A stretch of DNA of 64,000 bases, taken from assembly GCF_037094465.1 (NCBI RefSeq), contig NZ_CP146609.1, positions 3,405,501 through 3,469,500 of the forward strand, in the 5' to 3' direction. Numbering within the stretch: the stretch's first letter is position 1; every line of letters begins with the position of its first letter. The notes under the pieces were generated by a model. That model made no database searches. It saw only the letters and a program-made list of their open reading frames with translations, and was not told the DNA's origin. Shown one piece after another: positions 26,525 through 34,473 of this stretch. Source of the DNA: Pseudodesulfovibrio sp. 5S69 (GTDB lineage Bacteria; Desulfobacterota; Desulfovibrionia; Desulfovibrionales; Desulfovibrionaceae). The translations under genes and the position numbers were made by a program.

Positions 26525-28570
26525 TTATTTCGTCAGGAATGCGGCGAGCGGCTTTCGGTAGGTGCCGTATTTGATGCCCGGCCCGAAGCCCACCCGGAAG
26601 AAAAGCACGGGGTTGGTCGCCAGGAACCCAGGGAAACAATCCTCGGCCAGCGACCATGCCTTGCCCAACAACTTACCGTGTGCGGGCGAAAAGGATGCCT
26701 CTCCCTCCAGGAGCCATCGCAACCGGAACAACGCGGGCGCGGCCGCAGGCTGGAAGCGAATGCCGTAATGGGTGAAGGTCAGCCAGGCACGCTCAAGCGC
26801 CCGCCCCGCCTGGAACAGCGACTCCGAGTCCAGGGACTGGGCGCTGATCAAGCCGACGCCCCCCGAACAACGGATCCCCTTGCCCGAATGAGCGGCCACG
26901 CCGCGCGACGCGCCCAAGGCGTTGAGTGCGCTCATGACCGGCCAGGACCGGGTCGCCTTGAGGAACAGATTGCCCATCCTCCCCGCCTCCAGATTGCCGA
27001 GCGGGAACCCGTCCCGGGTCTCCTCGGCATCCTTTTGCGTGAACCGGATCATGGCGTTCAAATGCTCGTGGAGCCCGCGATGCTCCGTGCGGATGCGGTC
27101 CGCCAGGCTCACGGACTCGGCGAAAATCTTCAATTGATCAGGGCCTGATATCCATTGCAGGTTGGTGCCGGGGAACCGCTCCACCGCCTCCCGGATATGG
27201 TCCCAGACACCGTCGGAAACGGGCTCCTTGCGGTAGAACTTGCGGTTGGTGCAGCGCAGCCAGACGGCGTCATGCAGAATCGGTTCGGGGACGGTTTTTC
27301 CCTGCTTCAGCGTGAGCGTGGCCATGTGAATCTTGCCCGCGCCCTCTTCGGGCTTCAGCTCCACCTCGGGGTCAAGCCCGCAGGCCTGGGCGGCCAGGGT
27401 CATATTCTCCATGGCCGCGCCACAGGCCACGATGGACGCGGCCTGGCGGACATTGAAAAAGCTCTCGTCCGTGCCCTTGTCCAGGGACAGGGAGATGGTC
27501 TCCTCCCCGGCGGAAAACCGCCACGGCTGGCAGTTGTCGCCAGACGGGGCCTGCATGCCTGCCCGGATGACGTATTCGCGCACGGCGGCTATGCCGTCGG
27601 CCGACAGGTCCGGCTGGTCGGGCTTGACCGGCCCGATGACCTTGTTACGGTCCAGCATATAGTTCTTGGCGATCCACAGCTTCAGGCGCTGGAGCGGATG
27701 CCGGTTGCCCATGCGCAGCCTGCCCTTGACAAACTTGCGCGCATAGGGATCGAACTGCTGGAAATAGGGGACCGGCTTCACTCCCTTGCGCCCGAGCAAC
27801 AGGCGCAGGGCCTCGGTCACGGCCAGGGACGCGCACAACTGGCAGGCGCAACCCAAGGACGGCCCCCGCTTGGCCCGGAGATCCACAAAATCCATGTTCA
27901 CATACCGGAAGTGCGTGGGCCGGGGAGCCAGCCCCATGGCGAATTTGAGGATACGTTCTATGTACGTGTCCTCCTCCCGGATATTGAAATATTCGTCGAA
28001 GCCCATGCCGTCGGGCGTGAAGACCAGCAGGGCCGAACTGAAGCCCATGGGCCCGGCGGTGATCACCGGGATGCCCTTTTCCAGGGCCTTTTTGAAGACC
28101 ATTCGCCGTACTTCGAAGACAAAAAAATCCAATCCGTCCAAGACCAGGTCCACGCCGTCCAGAAAAGCGTCCACGTTGGCCTCGGTCACGCCCTCCTCGA
28201 AAACCGTCAGCGACAGGTGCGGATTCACCTCAAGGACGTTTTCCTTCATGACCTGGAGTTTTTCCCGCCCGAACGCGGAGACCGTAGCCCCATATTGGCG
28301 GTTGCCGTTGACCGGATCGAACCGATCGAAGTCGGCCAGCCGAAATCCGCCCACTCCGCTGCGGGCAAGCGCAATCAGATGACCGCCCCCGACGCCACCC
28401 AACCCGGCCACGGCCACCACTGCACGCTGCAACCGGTTCTGCTCATTGGCGTCGAGCAGCCCGAGATTCCGGCAAAAGGCCGCTTCTTGATATGTATTAT
28501 GGGTTGCGACGTGAAACACGTCCAGTTTTTGCCGGATTTCCGGATTATTCAAGGCAGAGTCCTTATTCAA
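26525..28570 (-). CDS. ThiF/E1-like adenylyltransferase fused to nitroreductase-like domain
   Basis: The 681-residue protein has two parts. Residues about 45-260 are an E1/ThiF/MoeB adenylation domain with the nucleotide loop VAVAGLGGVGGG (52-63) and the acidic strand end RLADFDRFD. It also has GNRQYG and a Cys cluster CACQLC (241-246) that could bind zinc or carry the catalytic Cys. Residues about 325-680 are nitroreductase-like with an FMN-site segment, MQAPSGDNCQPWRF (339-352). Such fusions are known as the Rv1355c-type family. The gene lies 9 bp after the FeeM-like acyltransferase, so the two form an operon. A natural reading is activation of a carboxyl group followed by a flavin redox step on an acylated amino acid or peptide; that is inference. 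Confidence 0.85.
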   Translation of the reverse strand: MNKDSALNNPEIRQKLDVFHVATHNTYQEAAFCRNLGLLDANEQNRLQRAVVAVAGLGGVGGGHLIALARSGVGGFRLADFDRFDPVNGNRQYGATVSAFGREKLQVMKENVLEVNPHLSLTVFEEGVTEANVDAFLDGVDLVLDGLDFFVFEVRRMVFKKALEKGIPVITAGPMGFSSALLVFTPDGMGFDEYFNIREEDTYIERILKFAMGLAPRPTHFRYVNMDFVDLRAKRGPSLGCACQLCASLAVTEALRLLLGRKGVKPVPYFQQFDPYARKFVKGRLRMGNRHPLQRLKLWIAKNYMLDRNKVIGPVKPDQPDLSADGIAAVREYVIRAGMQAPSGDNCQPWRFSAGEETISLSLDKGTDESFFNVRQAASIVACGAAMENMTLAAQACGLDPEVELKPEEGAGKIHMATLTLKQGKTVPEPILHDAVWLRCTNRKFYRKEPVSDGVWDHIREAVERFPGTNLQWISGPDQLKIFAESVSLADRIRTEHRGLHEHLNAMIRFTQKDAEETRDGFPLGNLEAGRMGNLFLKATRSWPVMSALNALGASRGVAAHSGKGIRCSGGVGLISAQSLDSESLFQAGRALERAWLTFTHYGIRFQPAAAPALFRLRWLLEGEASFSPAHGKLLGKAWSLAEDCFPGFLATNPVLFFRVGFGPGIKYGTYRKPLAAFLTK

Positions 28571-28579
28571 ACAAAGGGG

Positions 28580-29455
28580 TTAATGCTGCACCAGGCCCAG
28601 TGCATAAAAAGCGTCGTGGTACATGAGCCGGAACCGGTTGCGCTGTTCCTTGGTGAGCGAGTCCAGAATTTCCGGACGCTTCTCCAGGAAGTAGCACAAG
28701 TTCTCCGGACTCAGCGGTCTTTTTCTTTCCACAGGGTAGAGGATATGGGGATCCATGATGGAGTTGTTGACCTTGGTGAAAAAGCTGTGCAGGTCCGTTT
28801 CGAAATCGGACTGGCCATACGCATCGAGCATGGCGTCGTCATAATCACGAAACGAAATCCGCAAGGCCACTGCCGGGGCGCCAACGCCCTTGTACCAACG
28901 CTCTTCGCCGAAGTCCTCGAACAGGAAAATTTCCTTGTAGAAACGGACGTGTTTGGGATTGACCATGATGCACATGTCGTCCACTCCGGTCTGGTGCCCG
29001 TAGTTGAACATGGCCTTGGACAGGTAGACGACCAGGTTGGACCACCGCCGCCGGCGAGGCGTGGCCAGTGCGCCGAGCTCCGCGATCTTTCTTCCCTGCG
29101 CACGCAGAACGTCCAGTTCCTTCTTGTACAACGAATCCATGGGCAGGCCGAAGGTCTCGCTGTCGGCATAATAGGACATTGTCGAAATGACCTTCAGATA
29201 TTCCTTGAAAATAAAGGCACACGTGGTGGGGAGCAGGCTGTGCACACTAAAAGACATCTCCGAAGGATGATCCTCGGTGATATACTTGGTTGACCGGTAG
29301 ACAGAATAGACCGTCCTAAATGCCTGCTCAAGTTCGTCCCTGGTCTCGGCAATCTTTATGCTAGGCTTATCAAGACCTTCCAGCCTGCTGTCCACCAGGG
29401 AAGACCGTCGGATGCGCAAGGTTCTACGACGTTCGACTCCGTTCTGCAAATCCAT
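28580..29455 (-). CDS. FeeM-like N-acyl amino acid synthase (GNAT fold, exosortase-associated type)
   Basis: The 291-residue protein resembles FeeM/autoinducer-synthase-like GNAT proteins, including the acyltransferases noted near exosortase loci. Features seen are FRTVYSVYRSTKYI near the N-terminus, the substrate core LDVLRAQGRKIAELGALAT and CIMVNPKHVRFYKEIF. Members transfer a fatty acyl group, usually from acyl-ACP, to an amino acid. The start at 29455 (MDLQNG) is preferred because AAAGGAAAGG lies just upstream; a Met nine codons earlier is possible. It is followed by the ThiF-nitroreductase gene 9 bp later. The product could be an N-acyl amino acid signal or lipid. Confidence 0.75.
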   Translation of the reverse strand: MDLQNGVERRRTLRIRRSSLVDSRLEGLDKPSIKIAETRDELEQAFRTVYSVYRSTKYITEDHPSEMSFSVHSLLPTTCAFIFKEYLKVISTMSYYADSETFGLPMDSLYKKELDVLRAQGRKIAELGALATPRRRRWSNLVVYLSKAMFNYGHQTGVDDMCIMVNPKHVRFYKEIFLFEDFGEERWYKGVGAPAVALRISFRDYDDAMLDAYGQSDFETDLHSFFTKVNNSIMDPHILYPVERKRPLSPENLCYFLEKRPEILDSLTKEQRNRFRLMYHDAFYALGLVQH

Positions 29456-29516
29456 GCTGACCTTTCCTTTGCGTGATGCCATTGATCTTCATATTGCACG
29501 AGCAGGCTCGCTTTGT

Positions 29517-30029
29517 CTATGCAACGTAATGTTGTAACATAATATCCATCATGGAGGCAGTCTCGGCGTTATCCCCTTCGAATACGCCGACCACGGTCAA
29601 ATCGCGCTCGAATTTATGCCGGAGTCGCTTGCAGTAGAACGACACTGTCTGTGACAATTCGGGCACGGTGAAAAACACCTCGAAAAATGATGAATTCGCC
29701 AACCTGTCTCCCATTTCCGGAGAAACGTCCTTGAACGATATGCGCAACCCGCCCTGTGAGATGTCGTCAACCATCACCGGGTAGCTGCGCATCTCCCTGT
29801 CGGAAAACTTTACGCATGATATCGCGGGAATTGACACATCCACTCTGGGATACCGCCGCCGTTCCTTCCCATTTGTCGTCCAATCTCTGCTGACGAAGTC
29901 CTTCAGGCATCCCTCCACAATACTTGAAACAAGCTTGGAACAATCCACCCCTTCTCCACGGGCCAAACGTTGGAGTGCCTGGAAACTCTCCCGATTCATG
30001 TCGAAACACACTTTCACCACTTCAGACAT
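29517..30029 (-). CDS. Ribbon-helix-helix plus PilZ domain protein
   Basis: The 170-residue protein has two recognisable parts. The N-terminus (EVVKVCFDMNRESFQALQRL, then SKLVSSIVEGCL) has the strand-helix-helix pattern of Arc/MetJ DNA-binding proteins. The C-terminal part is a PilZ domain with ERRRYPRVDV and VDDISQGGLRISF, the RxxxR and D/NxSxxG motifs that bind cyclic di-GMP. The start at 30029 (MSEVVKV) is chosen because it begins at the RHH strand; an ATG 34 codons upstream is also in frame. It lies 61 bp upstream of the acyltransferase gene on the same strand, so it may regulate or share a transcript with it. Confidence 0.72.
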   Translation of the reverse strand: MSEVVKVCFDMNRESFQALQRLARGEGVDCSKLVSSIVEGCLKDFVSRDWTTNGKERRRYPRVDVSIPAISCVKFSDREMRSYPVMVDDISQGGLRISFKDVSPEMGDRLANSSFFEVFFTVPELSQTVSFYCKRLRHKFERDLTVVGVFEGDNAETASMMDIMLQHYVA

Positions 30030-30515
30030 CTTTTCCGCTACCTTGACTCTCTTCTTGCAGTGTGTGGGACGGTTCCCCCCGGTGCCCCTTTCCAATGCCG
30101 CAACAATTTTCATTTTTTTTGCAATAAACATACCGCCATCATCATAACAACTGGCCAGCGGGCCACATGCGCCGGCTGTTCAGAGAGGGCTTGATCTCAT
30201 AAAGGCCGCGCGATTTGGCATTATTGCATTATGCTGAATAGTTATACTATTGCGGGAAATGGCAAGGCAACAAAATGGAATCAACCCTGCGACATGGCCG
30301 CAACAGGACGGGCCCCTCAGACTCGCCGGACGTCCGCAGAAAAGTGTCTGGCAATCCGACAGGGGAACCAGGGAGTTCGGGCACAGAGTCTGCCCAGCCA
30401 GCGCTAACCCAAGCTATTCTATTAACATTGCGAGATGTGATGGAATACCGCCATGCCCACCTGCCGTGCCGGGTAAAGGGAATGTACACCTCCGGCAGAG
30501 ACTGACCGGCATTGC
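30030..30515. other. Intergenic region without a recognisable gene
   Basis: This holds 486 bp (384 bp if the longer PilZ start is used) between two minus-strand PilZ genes. Open frames here lack ribosome binding sites and family features. An A/T-rich part around 30210-30255 could hold the promoter for the RHH-PilZ gene, but no clear -35/-10 or -24/-12 pair was found. Confidence 0.5.
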
Positions 30516-30971
30516 CTACATGAGGAACCGCTGAATGCTGGCCCCCTGCTCGGATTCGTCGGAAACTTCAATTCCGATTTCCACGGGGTCATCCAGAACT
30601 ATACGCCGCGGCAGGCATTCCAGGGTGACCATGGCATCCTCCAACATGAAGGTTACGCTCAGCCCTTCGATTTGCTTGAGCATACCGGCAAAGACGTGAC
30701 CTTTGTCCATAAATTCCAGGAGCATGCCTTGCCGCGAAATATTCTTTATCAGGACGGGAAAAACCATGATTTCCTGGCTGGCCTTGACCACCTCTACAAG
30801 CCCGGAAAGCGTGACCGACAAGCGCGGGGCCACCCGCCGCTCCCGACCATCCGGCCCTCCGCGAGCCGTCTCATGGACCTCGGCCGCCTCAAGCCGGTTG
30901 ACGATCTCAAGAAGCGCCTCACCGTCCTTTACGGCAACATGCATGCGCTTGTTTGTCTGATAAGTGTACAT
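30516..30971 (-). CDS. PilZ domain protein
   Basis: The 151-residue protein has a short N-terminal helix (GEALLEIVNRLEAAEVH) and a PilZ domain with ERRVAPRLSVTL and LIKNISRQGMLLEF. The second motif lacks the usual double Gly (SRQGM instead of SxGG), so c-di-GMP binding is likely but not certain. It lies 78 bp downstream (in the transcribed direction) of the 31050-32498 gene on the same strand and may be its cotranscribed output partner. Confidence 0.75.
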   Translation of the reverse strand: MYTYQTNKRMHVAVKDGEALLEIVNRLEAAEVHETARGGPDGRERRVAPRLSVTLSGLVEVVKASQEIMVFPVLIKNISRQGMLLEFMDKGHVFAGMLKQIEGLSVTFMLEDAMVTLECLPRRIVLDDPVEIGIEVSDESEQGASIQRFLM

Positions 30972-31049
30972 GTAGTTTTAAAAGCAAAATTCGCGCCACC
31001 AAAGTGATGTTCGCAAAAAAAGAATACCGGAGCCGAATGCGGCACCGCG

Positions 31050-32498
31050 TCAGTTGTTTTTCAGAGAGAGATTGTGCTTGCTCAGCAACTCGTACAGGCG
31101 GGCACGGGAAAGGCCGGACAGCCTACAGGCCGTGGAAATGGAGGCGTCGCTCAACTGGACCAGCCGCTGAAGATATGCCTGTTCCATGGCATCCACTGCC
31201 TCCTGCCGGGCCGCCTTCATGATTGGAAACTCCTCGACCGTCGTGGGCAGGGAGAACAGGTTCGGCATCACGTTGACTTCCTGCGGCTGCCCGTCGTTTT
31301 CCCCCATGTCCTGAAACACCCGACGCATGCGCATTTGCTGAGGAAGGTGATAAATATTCAGGTACTTGGAAAAGCGAGCCTTCTGAAGAGAGACGTGCAG
31401 AACGTTGACCAGTTCGCGAACGTTGCCGGGCCAGTCGTAGAGCCGCAGGGTCTCGATGAACTGGGGGTCGACCTCCTTCTCCTCCATGCCGTTCTCCTTG
31501 CAGAGGGTAGGCAGGTAGTGCTTGGTCAGCATTTCGATGTCGCCGTTGCGCTCGCGCAGGGGCGGCAACTCAATGATGAAGCTCTGGAGTCGGTAATAGA
31601 GGTCGCTACGGAACTCGCCCCTGGCGACCATCTCCTCAAGGTTTCGGTTGGTGGCCGCCACCAGCCTGAAATCACTGTATACTTCCTTGCTTGAACTGAG
31701 CGGGCGGAAGGTCTTTTCCTGCAGGACGCGGAGCAGGGACTTCTGGATGCCCAGGTCGAGGTCGCCGATTTCGTCGAGGAACAGGGGGCCGCCGTGGGCC
31801 AGGTGAAACAGCCCTTTGCGGTCCTGGTCCGCACCGGTAAAGGACCCTTTGGCGTGCCCGAAAAGCAGGCTTTCCGCCAGCGTCGAGGGGAGGTTGGTGC
31901 AGTCCACCACAATATACCGCTTATCCTTGCGGTCGCTATTGTTGTGCAGCGCACGGGCGAAGAGCTCCTTGCCGGTCCCCGTCTCTCCGGTGATGAGCAC
32001 GTTGCCGGTGCCCTTGGCGGAAATGGCCAGCCGTTCGAGGCACTGGTTCAGGGCGGTGCTGTCGCCGATGATTTCGTCGCGATCCAGGGAGTCGGTCTGC
32101 TCTTTCTGGACGGTCCTCTGCTGTAACAGGTTCTGGATGACCTGGCGGAAGCGGTCTTCCTTGATGGGCTTGACCAGGTAGTCTTTGACCCCGGCGGCAA
32201 AGGCCTGGGAGATGCAGTCGGTGTCCGATTCGCCGGTGAGCATGACAATGTCCACGTCGGGATCAAGCTCGGTCAGGCGAGGGATATGGCTCAGCCCGCT
32301 GCCCTCATGCAGGTTGAGGTCCAGAAAGATGATGTCGAAATGGCTGCTTTTGAGGAGCGTCAGCCCTTCTATCCCGGAATACACGCAATGGCAGTCGTAG
32401 CCCATCTTCTTGATGATGGACTCAACGGCGGCGCACTGAAACGGATCGTCATCGATTAGCAGTATCTTACCCACGAAAGGTCCCACTCCATAGTTCAT
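31050..32498 (-). CDS. Sigma-54-dependent response regulator (NtrC family)
   Basis: The 482-residue activator has a receiver domain (VGKILLIDDDPFQCAAVES; phosphoacceptor D60 in IIFLDLNLHEG; Lys in DYLVKPIKE). Its AAA+ domain has Walker A GETGTGKE, and the sigma-54 contact loop reads GSFTGA, a conservative Ala-to-Ser change at the second position. A C-terminal Fis HTH (STACRLSGLSRARLYELL) ends it. No kinase is encoded beside it. The start at 32498 (MNYGVG) was chosen; a GTG at the ninth codon is possible. It lies between two PilZ genes and a PEP-CTERM gene, so it may link c-di-GMP or surface signalling with RpoN promoters, as a second activator beside PrsR. Confidence 0.88.
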   Translation of the reverse strand: MNYGVGPFVGKILLIDDDPFQCAAVESIIKKMGYDCHCVYSGIEGLTLLKSSHFDIIFLDLNLHEGSGLSHIPRLTELDPDVDIVMLTGESDTDCISQAFAAGVKDYLVKPIKEDRFRQVIQNLLQQRTVQKEQTDSLDRDEIIGDSTALNQCLERLAISAKGTGNVLITGETGTGKELFARALHNNSDRKDKRYIVVDCTNLPSTLAESLLFGHAKGSFTGADQDRKGLFHLAHGGPLFLDEIGDLDLGIQKSLLRVLQEKTFRPLSSSKEVYSDFRLVAATNRNLEEMVARGEFRSDLYYRLQSFIIELPPLRERNGDIEMLTKHYLPTLCKENGMEEKEVDPQFIETLRLYDWPGNVRELVNVLHVSLQKARFSKYLNIYHLPQQMRMRRVFQDMGENDGQPQEVNVMPNLFSLPTTVEEFPIMKAARQEAVDAMEQAYLQRLVQLSDASISTACRLSGLSRARLYELLSKHNLSLKNN

Positions 32499-32753
32499 TG
32501 CCCGAGGCTTGCAGATCACTCTCCGGCGAACAAAAGGCAAAAGTTGGTCATCCTATACATAGGCGCATTTTTTCTGTCCATAGGGAAATCTCCCATTTCC
32601 ATTTTTTCCGGACAGGGATCAGCCGTACGGACAAACGCCTCGCAATGACACGCTTTCAGCATACCCGCCTTTTCCGATTTTTCAAGACTTTCCGAACGTA
32701 ATCCCGAAACAATCCGAGACAGGGGCGGGACGGAGGTGCCGAGCCATACTCCG

Positions 32754-32789
32754 ACAAAAAGGGCCGGGCAATCCGCAGATTGCCCGGCC
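32754..32789 (-). terminator. Rho-independent terminator of the Gly-rich PEP-CTERM gene
   Basis: A perfect 12 bp stem (GGCCGGGCAATC / GATTGCCCGGCC, 32762-32789) with loop CGCA is followed on the minus strand by CTTTTTG. It lies 26 bp after the stop at 32816. The rest of 32499-32815 holds no recognisable gene. Confidence 0.9.
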
Positions 32790-32815
32790 GTCCATTACAT
32801 AAGTATAAGAAAAGA

Positions 32816-33346
32816 TCAGAGAGAGCGCTTTCTCCTGCGGCCATAAAGCAGCAGCCCCAGTCCGCCGAACCCGAGCAGCAGGAAGGTGGAGGGTTCGGGA
32901 GTCTGCGTTATTGTGGTTGGCGGGTTGCAGGGGGTGTCATCCCAGCAGCATCCACCGCCCCCCCAAGGAAAATCGTAGCCGCCGCCGTAATAACCGCCAT
33001 CACCGTAGCCGCCACCGTGCGAACCGCCGCCGTAGTAGCCGCCGTCACCGTAGCCGCCACCGTGCGAACCGCCGCCGTAGTAGCCGCCGTCACCGTAGCC
33101 GCCGCCGTGCGAACCGCCGCCGTAGTAGCCGCCGTCACCGTAGCCGCCGTGCGAACCGCCGCCGTAGTAGCCGCCGTCACCGTAGTAACCGCCGTAACTG
33201 CCGCCGCCGTAGGAGTTGCCGCCGTAGAAATCTCCACCGTAGTAGCCGTTGAAGGAAGGATCAGTACTCGTTATGACGCATGCAAATGCATAGGGTGCTT
33301 GGAGTAGGCTGATAGCGAATAGTGCTATGACGATAAGGCGTTTCAT
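32816..33346 (-). CDS. Gly/Tyr/His-rich repeat protein with PEP-CTERM anchor
   Basis: The 176-residue exported protein has the signal peptide MKRLIVIALFAISLLQAPYA, ending FA before CVITS. The middle is built of four near-identical 15-residue units of the type GGYGDGGYYGGGSHG, flanked by degenerate copies. After a Cys/Trp stretch (GGGGCCWDDTPC) comes the sorting signal TPEPSTFLLLGFGGLGLLLY, then GRRRKRSL. The start at 33346 has GGGAG 6-10 bases upstream. Exosortase should process it. The composition is that of flexible, possibly phase-separating or metal-binding matrix proteins (Tyr and His in a glycine background). It has a -24/-12 promoter 42 nt upstream of its start. Confidence 0.9.
   Translation of the reverse strand: MKRLIVIALFAISLLQAPYAFACVITSTDPSFNGYYGGDFYGGNSYGGGSYGGYYGDGGYYGGGSHGGYGDGGYYGGGSHGGGYGDGGYYGGGSHGGGYGDGGYYGGGSHGGGYGDGGYYGGGYDFPWGGGGCCWDDTPCNPPTTITQTPEPSTFLLLGFGGLGLLLYGRRRKRSL
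32991..33167. repeat. Tandem 45-bp coding repeats
   Basis: Three 45 bp units (32991-33035, 33036-33080, 33081-33125) and a fourth of 42 bp (33126-33167) that lacks one Gly codon are nearly identical at DNA level. A partial copy follows. Near identity suggests recent expansion, so the copy number may vary between strains. Confidence 0.92.
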
Positions 33347-33387
33347 GATGTCTCCCACGTTTTCCCCTTTTAATTCTTCATTAATAT

Positions 33388-33403
33388 GCATAAAATGCGC
33401 CAA
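33388..33403 (-). promoter_or_regulatory. Sigma-54 promoter of the Gly-rich PEP-CTERM gene
   Basis: The minus strand reads TTGGCGCATTTTATGC, with GG-N10-GC spacing. The -24 part has one mismatch to TGGCAC and the -12 part reads ATGC. The GC ends 42 nt from the ATG, the same distance as at 24753. Confidence 0.75.
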
Positions 33404-33445
33404 ATACGTGAAACATGTGTTTTATGGGGTTGAGTATTCAAAAAA

Positions 33446-33482
33446 TGTCATTTTGCCCGACATTTTGTCGGATTCTCTTACA
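33446..33482. promoter_or_regulatory. Candidate PrsR-binding element, copy 2
   Basis: On the minus strand it reads TGTAAGA, then the perfect inverted repeat CCGACA-AAA-TGTCGG, then TGACA. It matches the element at 24655-24693 and lies about 45 bp upstream of the -24 box. The remainder of 33404-33708 holds no gene. Confidence 0.65.
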
Positions 33483-33708
33483 ATTTGCGTCAAATTGAAG
33501 ATGATTCCATAGCTTTTTGCCATCCCACCCGGCCAAAACCGGATTTCTATCCATAGCCGGCTGGAACAGATATTTCTCTGGACCGGATCCGCCCCCGCAA
33601 CCACGCCAAAAAGATCGAGAATAATTATTTGTTGCGCCTTTACTCTCCATTGTGGATACTTATTTGAATGAGAACGACCAACCCACATCCGTGAAAGGAG
33701 CTATAATC

Positions 33709-34227
33709 ATGGGCGAAAGAACCGGAATCATCACGTTTAAAGGGAACCCATTAACCTTGATCGGCCCGGAAATCAAAGTCGGGGACACCGCTCCCGACTT
33801 CACCGTGACAGCCAACGACCTGGCGCCCGCCACCCTGGCAGATTTCTCTGGAAAGGTGCTCGTCATCGCCTCGGTGCCCTCCCTGGACACCCCCGTGTGC
33901 GACATGGAAACCCGCCGCTTCAACACCGAAGCGACCGCATTGGGCGACGACGTAAAAATCCTGACCGTCAGCATGGACCTGCCCTTTGCCCAGGCGCGCT
34001 GGTGCGGTGCGGCCGGGATCGAGGCCGTGCAGACCCTGTCCGACCACGCCCAGGCCTCCTTCGGCGAGAACTGGGGCACGCTCATCAAGGAACTGCGCCT
34101 GTTGACCCGCGCGGTCTTCGTGGTCGACAAGGGCGGCAAGATCGCCTACGTCCAGTACCTGAAGGAGATCACCGAGGAGCCCGACTACGAGGCCGCCCTC
34201 AAGGTGGTCCGCGAACTGATCGGATAA
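33709..34227 (+). CDS. tpx: Thiol peroxidase
   Basis: The 172-residue atypical 2-Cys peroxiredoxin Tpx reduces peroxides with thioredoxin. The peroxidatic Cys64 is in PSLDTPVCDMETRRF and the resolving Cys99 is in ARWCGA. Length is normal. The start at 33709 has AAAGGAG 8 bases upstream. It stands alone, with its own terminator downstream. Confidence 0.96.
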   Translation: MGERTGIITFKGNPLTLIGPEIKVGDTAPDFTVTANDLAPATLADFSGKVLVIASVPSLDTPVCDMETRRFNTEATALGDDVKILTVSMDLPFAQARWCGAAGIEAVQTLSDHAQASFGENWGTLIKELRLLTRAVFVVDKGGKIAYVQYLKEITEEPDYEAALKVVRELIG

Positions 34228-34258
34228 TCACGTATCCTACGCGCAACACATGACGCAA

Positions 34259-34289
34259 GGCCTGGAAGGTTCTCCTTCCGGGCCTTTTT
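34259..34289 (+). terminator. Rho-independent terminator of tpx
   Basis: The stem GGCCTGGAAGG / CCTTCCGGGCC (one G-T pair), loop TTCT, is followed by TTTTT. Confidence 0.92.
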
Positions 34290-34473
34290 CATGACGAGCG
34301 GGATAAAACGCCTCCGGACTGCATAGCTCCCTCCCGTGGAGCGGCCAGACGGCACACCCACGGCTTACGGCCCAATTCACCGAACATTTTCTTCTGACTT
34401 GATCTTGCTACGAATAATTATAAAGTATACAGAAACAATATACTAACCTCAAAATAATACGGTGTAATCAGGT

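Noticed and set aside
32991..33167. Regular short repeats that could suggest a CRISPR array
   Set aside because: Units are contiguous without unique spacers and encode in-frame Gly-rich protein.
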